Source of the DNA: an uncultured Bacteroides sp.
GTDB lineage: Bacteria > Bacteroidota > Bacteroidia > Bacteroidales > UBA932
Reading direction: 5' to 3'
DNA: 64,000 nt
NCBI GenBank assembly: GCA_900543205.1
Contig: UQQM01000004.1
Span: 38,130 to 102,129 of the forward strand
Positions 59,661 to 64,000 of the stretch are shown here, in pieces (within the stretch, counting starts at the first letter, position 1; each line of letters opens with the position of its first letter). The translations under genes were made by a program, and so were the position numbers. The notes beneath the pieces were generated by a model, which made no database searches, had not been told where the DNA came from, and saw only the letters and a program-made list of their open reading frames with translations.

Positions 59661-60302
59661 ATGAAGCGGCTTTTTCTCATAGCATTTCTCACGCTGCTGC
59701 CGTCCTGCAACGGAATTTTCCAGGGAATCTACGATTCGGGTGAAGAAGATCTGATAACGGACTACGGCTTCCTGGAGTACAACCCCTCGGAAAATTCCGG
59801 CACGGTCTACATAGACGCGACTGACTACACAAAATGGGTCTATCTGGACTTCCATGGCAGGACGGCCGTGACCGCGGGGATGTCGGACGCTGAAGTTCCG
59901 TCCGATTGGGACATAGCCGTGCACCGCTATGACGTGAAGACCAACGGGGCGTCCGCTCTTGAAACCGGGATGACCGGACTCGAACTCTTCATAAGCTCCG
60001 GGAAGATGCCCGAAGGCGACTATGTCGAGGACGAGTGGACCACGGAACAGATTATCGTGGACATGTCGGGCATGATGGACGGCAACATAGGCTACTGCGA
60101 GAGCTGGTACAATCCCGAGCTGTCCAAATGGCTCAAGGTCGACACTAGCTCCATGCCGCCCCTCTACTCCATGTCGCAGAAGGTCTACGCCGTGAAGCTC
60201 TCCGACGGAACCGACCTGGCCCTCAAGCTCTCGAACTACATGGACGCCACCGGGGTGAAGGGCTTCATGACCATAGATTATGTTTATCCCGTAGAATTCT
60301 GA
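59661..60302 (+). CDS. hmuY: HmuY-family haem-binding lipoprotein
   Basis: This 213-residue surface lipoprotein starts MKRLFLIAFLTLLPSCNG with a typical lipobox. The HmuY family landmarks are SGTVYIDATDYTKWVYLDFHGRTAV and SDWDIAVHRYDVKTNGASA in the first half, and GFMTIDYVYPVEF at the end. HmuY of Porphyromonas gingivalis binds haem through two His. Here the only His residues are in DFHGR and AVHRY, so the ligand set may differ (Met-rich segments SGMMDGN and MSQ are present, as in some other HmuY homologues). It passes haem to the receptor encoded next. Confidence 0.88.
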   Translation: MKRLFLIAFLTLLPSCNGIFQGIYDSGEEDLITDYGFLEYNPSENSGTVYIDATDYTKWVYLDFHGRTAVTAGMSDAEVPSDWDIAVHRYDVKTNGASALETGMTGLELFISSGKMPEGDYVEDEWTTEQIIVDMSGMMDGNIGYCESWYNPELSKWLKVDTSSMPPLYSMSQKVYAVKLSDGTDLALKLSNYMDATGVKGFMTIDYVYPVEF

Positions 60303-60307
60303 AGAAC

Positions 60308-62449
60308 ATGAAAGGAAAACTCTTCCTCGCCGCCTGCCTCTCGTTCGCGGCCTCCGCCTCGCTGCAGGCGCAGATAAGGATAAGCGGAAGCGTGCTCGAC
60401 GAGAGCGGTGCCGCAGTGCCCGGAGCCGGGGTCACGGTGGAGGGGATGAAGAATGCCGGAGCCGTGACGGCGCTCGACGGGAGCTACAGCTTCGAGCTGG
60501 AAGCCGGCGGGCAGAAGCAGATAGTGCTTGTCGCCACGGCAATAGGCTACGACACCCAGCGCCGCCGAATAAAAGAACCTGAGGGCAGCTATGTCGAGAA
60601 CTTCACCCTGTCGGAATCCCAGGAGCTGCTCGAGACCGTGGTGGTCACGGCGACGCGCACCCCGAAGCTGCTGAAGGACGTGCCTGTCATCACCAGGGTC
60701 ATCTCCGCCGAAGATATAGAGCGCGCCGACGTGGTGCACATAGGCGAGCTGCTTGAGACCGAACTTCCAGGACTTGAGTTCTCCTACTCGATGGACCAGC
60801 AGGTTTCTCTCAACATGCAGGGCTTCGGCGGAAACTCCGTGCTCTTCCTGGTGGACGGCGAACGCCTGGCCGGCGAGACCCTGGACAACATCGACTACAA
60901 CCGCCTGAATCTCGACAACGTGGCGCGCGTGGAGATAGTCAAGGGCGCGGCCTCATCGCTCTACGGCTCCAACGCCGTCGGGGGAGTGGTCAACATCATC
61001 ACGAAGGAGCCCTCGGAGCCGTGGTCGGTGAACGTGAACTCCCGCTACAGCACCCTCGGCCAGAAGGTCGGCTCCGTCTCGGCAGGATTCAGGTCGGGAA
61101 AACTGTCGGGCGTCACCAACGCGCAGTATGTCCGGAGCGACTCCATCTCCCTCAAGAACGACGGCGACTATTCCAAGGTCTACGGCAGCTGGAACTACAA
61201 CATCAAGCAGCAGCTGGTCTACCGGCCTTTCGACAGACTGAAGCTCACCGGCAAGGCCGGCTATTATTTCCGCCAGCGGGACGCATCCGAAGACGTGAAG
61301 GACAATTACCGCGACTTCAGCGGCTCTCTGAAAGCGGAATATGATTTCGCGGAAAGCGGCAACCTGACCATGAGCTATACTTTCGACCAGTATGACAAGA
61401 GCAATTTCATAGTCGCGAACAGACATGACGTAAGGGAGTACAGCAATGTCCAGCACAACATCCGCGCCCTGTATACACACAGCTTCAGCGACAGTAACAA
61501 CATCGTGTTCGGAGGCGATTTCATGAGGGACTATCTGATGTCCTACCAGTTCGAGGACGGCGACAGAAGCCAGTACACCGCCGACCTGTTCGGCCAGCTC
61601 GACTGGAGCCCGACCGGGAATCTCAACTTCGTGAGCGGCCTGCGCTTCGACTATTTCTCCGACCGGAACCTCTTCCACGCCTCGCCCAAGCTCGGAATCA
61701 TGTACAAGCTGGCCAACTGCTCCCTGCGGGCGTCCTACGCCGGAGGATTCCGCGCCCCGACGCTCAAGGAGATGTACATGAGCTTCAACATGGCGAACAT
61801 CTTCATGATCTACGGTAACCCCGACCTCGAGCCCGAGGAAAGCCACAATTTCTCCCTTTCCGCCGAATATATGACGCGCCGCTACAACCTGACCGTCACA
61901 GGTTACTACAACCTCGTTGACAACCGCATAACCACCGCATGGAGCGAAGCCCTCAAGGGCCAGGTCTATACCAACATGGCGCCCCTGCAGGTCAGCGGGT
62001 TCGACCTGAACTTCTCGGCGGCCTACGATTTCGGACTCAAGTACAGGGTATCCTATACCTTCACCCACGAGAAGATTGAGAAGGGGCAGCCGATGACATC
62101 CTCGACTCGTCCCCACAGCGCAACCGTGAAGATCGAGTACGGCAAGGACTGGAGGGTCTACGGCTTCGACGTCGCCCTGACCGGCAGACTCATGTCATCG
62201 GTCACCTCGGACGTCTACACCTCCCTGACCGACTATACCCAGACCGAAAGGCAGACTTATCCGGGCTACACCCTATGGAAGCTTTCCATAGCCCAGAGAA
62301 TATGGCACGGCGTCAGACTCAACGCTGTGATTGACAACCTGTTCAACTATATACCTGATTACTATTACAACAACACTCCCGCGACGGTCGGAACCACGCT
62401 TTCACTTGGCCTGTCGTTGGACCTTCAGGAAATATTCAACAACAGATAA
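60308..62449 (+). CDS. hmuR: HmuR-type TonB-dependent haem receptor
   Basis: This 713-residue outer-membrane receptor has a signal peptide (residues 1-21) and a carboxypeptidase-like domain (RISGSVLDESGAAVPGAGVTVEG). A TonB-box-like region (LETVVVTATRTPKLLKDVPV), a plug and a 22-strand barrel follow. The FRAP box (F481-P484) and the NPDL box (N504-L507) are the paired motifs that mark haem receptors of the HmuR/HemR group. It lies 5 nt after hmuY and 3 nt before hmuS. This gene is clearly different from the SusC-type receptor at 9-12 kb, which has the longer SusC form. Confidence 0.93.
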   Translation: MKGKLFLAACLSFAASASLQAQIRISGSVLDESGAAVPGAGVTVEGMKNAGAVTALDGSYSFELEAGGQKQIVLVATAIGYDTQRRRIKEPEGSYVENFTLSESQELLETVVVTATRTPKLLKDVPVITRVISAEDIERADVVHIGELLETELPGLEFSYSMDQQVSLNMQGFGGNSVLFLVDGERLAGETLDNIDYNRLNLDNVARVEIVKGAASSLYGSNAVGGVVNIITKEPSEPWSVNVNSRYSTLGQKVGSVSAGFRSGKLSGVTNAQYVRSDSISLKNDGDYSKVYGSWNYNIKQQLVYRPFDRLKLTGKAGYYFRQRDASEDVKDNYRDFSGSLKAEYDFAESGNLTMSYTFDQYDKSNFIVANRHDVREYSNVQHNIRALYTHSFSDSNNIVFGGDFMRDYLMSYQFEDGDRSQYTADLFGQLDWSPTGNLNFVSGLRFDYFSDRNLFHASPKLGIMYKLANCSLRASYAGGFRAPTLKEMYMSFNMANIFMIYGNPDLEPEESHNFSLSAEYMTRRYNLTVTGYYNLVDNRITTAWSEALKGQVYTNMAPLQVSGFDLNFSAAYDFGLKYRVSYTFTHEKIEKGQPMTSSTRPHSATVKIEYGKDWRVYGFDVALTGRLMSSVTSDVYTSLTDYTQTERQTYPGYTLWKLSIAQRIWHGVRLNAVIDNLFNYIPDYYYNNTPATVGTTLSLGLSLDLQEIFNNR

Positions 62450-62452
62450 AAG

Positions 62453-64000
62453 ATGAAAACTCGTTCAAGAGTACTTGTAACCATTGCCGTGCTGACCGCC
62501 TGCGCCGCCATCTGCGCAATATGGTCGGCATGGCTTTCTCCCGTAAGGGTGGGCTTCGTGAACTACCAGACGCTCACACTCGGACAGATCTCCAAGGCTA
62601 ACGACAGCAGGTTCATAAGGATACGCCAGCTGGACGGCGACGAGCTCCGCAGGATAGGCGGATGCGATTTCGTGTTCATCAACGGCATGGGCATGCGCAT
62701 CACCGAGGATGAGCGCGCCATGATCCAGAAGGCCGCCGACAGGGGAGTACCCATGCTCACCACGATGGCCACCAACCCCGCGAACGACATCACCACCGTG
62801 GACTCCCTGCAGCGGGCGACGCTGAGCGCCTATCTTTCCGGCGGCGACCGCACGAATTACCGCAACATGCTCGAATATGTCAGGAGCGGGATATGCGGCC
62901 GGAGAATGTTCGTCTCGGAGCCGGAGCCGCCGGGTGTTCCGGAAACCGGGCTGCTTTTCCACAGCGATGTGGAGAATCCCGGGAATGACGACCTGGTTTT
63001 CGCCTCGGTCCGCGAATATGAGGAGTGGCTGCGGTCGGAGGGGCTCTTCAAGGAAGGCGCCCCTTCCGTCGTGGTCACGGGGCCCATGGGAGAGCCCTCC
63101 GGCCTGGTTGCGGAGCTTGAACGCAGCGGAGTCAATGTTTATCCCGTCTCCAACATGCGCATCTTCATCCTGCGTCACCACGCCGACTCGCTGGAGCTCT
63201 CGGCACTCGTGAACATGGCCCACGGCAGGATGGGCGACTATATCGTCGATTTCCTCGAGGAGCGCAACGTGCCGCTGTTCTCGCCGCTCAACGTGAACAC
63301 TCTGGTGAGCGAATGGGAGAAGGACAGGATGGGCATGAGCGGCGGCTTCATGTCGCAGAGCATAGTGACTCCCGAAATCGACGGCGCGATACGCCCTTTC
63401 GCCCTGTTCGGCCATTACGAGGACAGGGACGGCCTGCAGTATGTGAAGGCCATTCCGGGGCGTCTGGAGGAATTCGTGGAAACCGTATGCAATTACATCT
63501 CGCTCCAGCGGACTCCGAACCGCGACAAGAAGGTCGCGATATTCTATTATAAGGGTCCCGGGCAGAACACCCTGACGGCCGCAGGCATGGAGGTGTTGCC
63601 CTCGCTCTACAATTTCCTGAAGGAGCTCAGGGCCGCCGGCTACAAGGTGGACGGCCTTCCTTCCGACGAGGACGCCTTCGAACGTCTGATACAGAAGCAG
63701 GGTGCGGTGTTCGGCGCATACGCCAAGGGGGCGATAGCGGAATTCATCAGCGGAGGCAACCCCCAGCTGGTCTCCGGGGACGATTATGACGGTTGGTGCG
63801 ACGACGTGCTCGGGCCGGAGATGGCGGCCGAGACCGCTGCTGCCAACGGGGAGTTCCCGGGAAGCTATCTCGCCACGGAAGACGGCCGTCTGGCGCTTCC
63901 CAGAGTGGAACTCGGCAACGTGGTGCTGCTTCCCCAGCTGGCGGCGGGCGCAGGCGATGACGAGTTCAAGATAGTCCACGGCACCGACAACGCCCCGCCG
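62453..64000 (+). CDS. hmuS: HmuS/CobN-family protein, N-terminal part
   Basis: The gene runs off the right edge; about 516 residues are present, starting MKTRSRVLVTIAVLTACAAICAIWSAWL with one membrane anchor (residues about 8-28). The rest matches the CobN/magnesium-chelatase large-subunit family (VGFVNYQTLTLGQISKAND, NVNTLVSEWEKDRMGMSGG, VAIFYYKGPGQNTLTAAGMEVLPSLYNFLKELRAAGYKV). In haem loci of Bacteroidetes, the homologue HmuS is linked to removal of iron from haem under anaerobic conditions rather than cobalt insertion. The N-terminal anchor fits an envelope role. Genes for hmuT-V would be expected beyond the window if the Porphyromonas order holds. Confidence 0.92.
   Translation, partial: MKTRSRVLVTIAVLTACAAICAIWSAWLSPVRVGFVNYQTLTLGQISKANDSRFIRIRQLDGDELRRIGGCDFVFINGMGMRITEDERAMIQKAADRGVPMLTTMATNPANDITTVDSLQRATLSAYLSGGDRTNYRNMLEYVRSGICGRRMFVSEPEPPGVPETGLLFHSDVENPGNDDLVFASVREYEEWLRSEGLFKEGAPSVVVTGPMGEPSGLVAELERSGVNVYPVSNMRIFILRHHADSLELSALVNMAHGRMGDYIVDFLEERNVPLFSPLNVNTLVSEWEKDRMGMSGGFMSQSIVTPEIDGAIRPFALFGHYEDRDGLQYVKAIPGRLEEFVETVCNYISLQRTPNRDKKVAIFYYKGPGQNTLTAAGMEVLPSLYNFLKELRAAGYKVDGLPSDEDAFERLIQKQGAVFGAYAKGAIAEFISGGNPQLVSGDDYDGWCDDVLGPEMAAETAAANGEFPGSYLATEDGRLALPRVELGNVVLLPQLAAGAGDDEFKIVHGTDNAPP

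Noticed and set aside
62465..63979. Open frame of about 500 codons on the minus strand opposite hmuS
   Set aside because: It mirrors a clear CobN-family gene and shows no domain pattern; it is a composition artefact.

Overview
The window is one contiguous, GC-rich bacterial chromosome segment. Several features point to the order Bacteroidales: a SusC/SusD pair, a NigD-like lipoprotein, a HmuY-HmuR-HmuS haem locus, a short primary sigma factor lacking region 1.1, and recurrent promoters of the Bacteroidetes type (-33 TTTG, -7 TAnnTTTG). The high GC suggests a gut or rumen lineage of the Alistipes/Cryptobacteroides kind rather than Bacteroides itself. That placement is inference.

Layout. 1-3.7 kb: 5' part of pckA, a recQ helicase and a hicA-hicB toxin-antitoxin pair. 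3.8-13.0 kb: a ribose-type utilisation locus (LacI regulator divergent from susC-susD-ribokinase-ADP-ribosylglycohydrolase lipoprotein-sugar permease). It has twin operator-like repeats, a 15-bp hairpin after susD and a strong terminator. 13.0-23.1 kb: an MBL-fold hydrolase, a tamB-methyltransferase-mtaB operon and a GH3 beta-glucosidase. 23.2-29.9 kb: tsaD, two flavoproteins, mnmA, cdd, the SRP RNA and a GNAT. 30.0-32.6 kb: a NigD lipoprotein, an ECF sigma factor and an anti-sigma-like protein fused to an outer-membrane beta-barrel domain. 32.6-37.8 kb: a fatty-acid block (fabK-fabF facing a second KAS and an acyl-adenylating enzyme), then tRNA-Thr(CGU). 38-41.9 kb: dnaN, an exonuclease, a degenerate FAH-like protein and nhaA. 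42-51.7 kb: htrA, rpoD-argS-ygiQ, a small acidic protein with a ClC channel, and pyrG. 51.7-52.5 kb: glutaminyl cyclotransferase. 52.5-55.2 kb: an AT-rich DpnII/MboI-type GATC restriction-modification island in the order M-R-M. 55.5-59.0 kb: a heterodimeric ABC exporter, divergent from 59.2-64.0 kb, a haem-acquisition operon (calycin-like lipoprotein, hmuY, hmuR, hmuS) that runs off the end.

How the genes fit together. Three translation-related modifications are represented: TsaD makes t6A37, MtaB converts it to ms2t6A37, and MnmA makes s2U34. The tRNA-Thr(CGU) in the window decodes an ANN codon and is therefore a t6A substrate. The 4-13 kb locus looks like uptake, release and phosphorylation of ribose or ADP-ribose-derived ribose. 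The 55-64 kb region looks like a divergently controlled haem/iron module.

Non-coding points of interest are several. A palindromic element is shared between an in-frame insertion in mtaB and the mnmA 3' region. At least seven -7 promoter boxes or near-matches lie only 5-10 nt from start codons, which predicts leaderless or nearly leaderless mRNAs. There is a 10-bp inverted repeat just before rpoD, and a repeat-rich divergent promoter region before the haem locus. No CRISPR array, insertion sequence or rRNA was seen.
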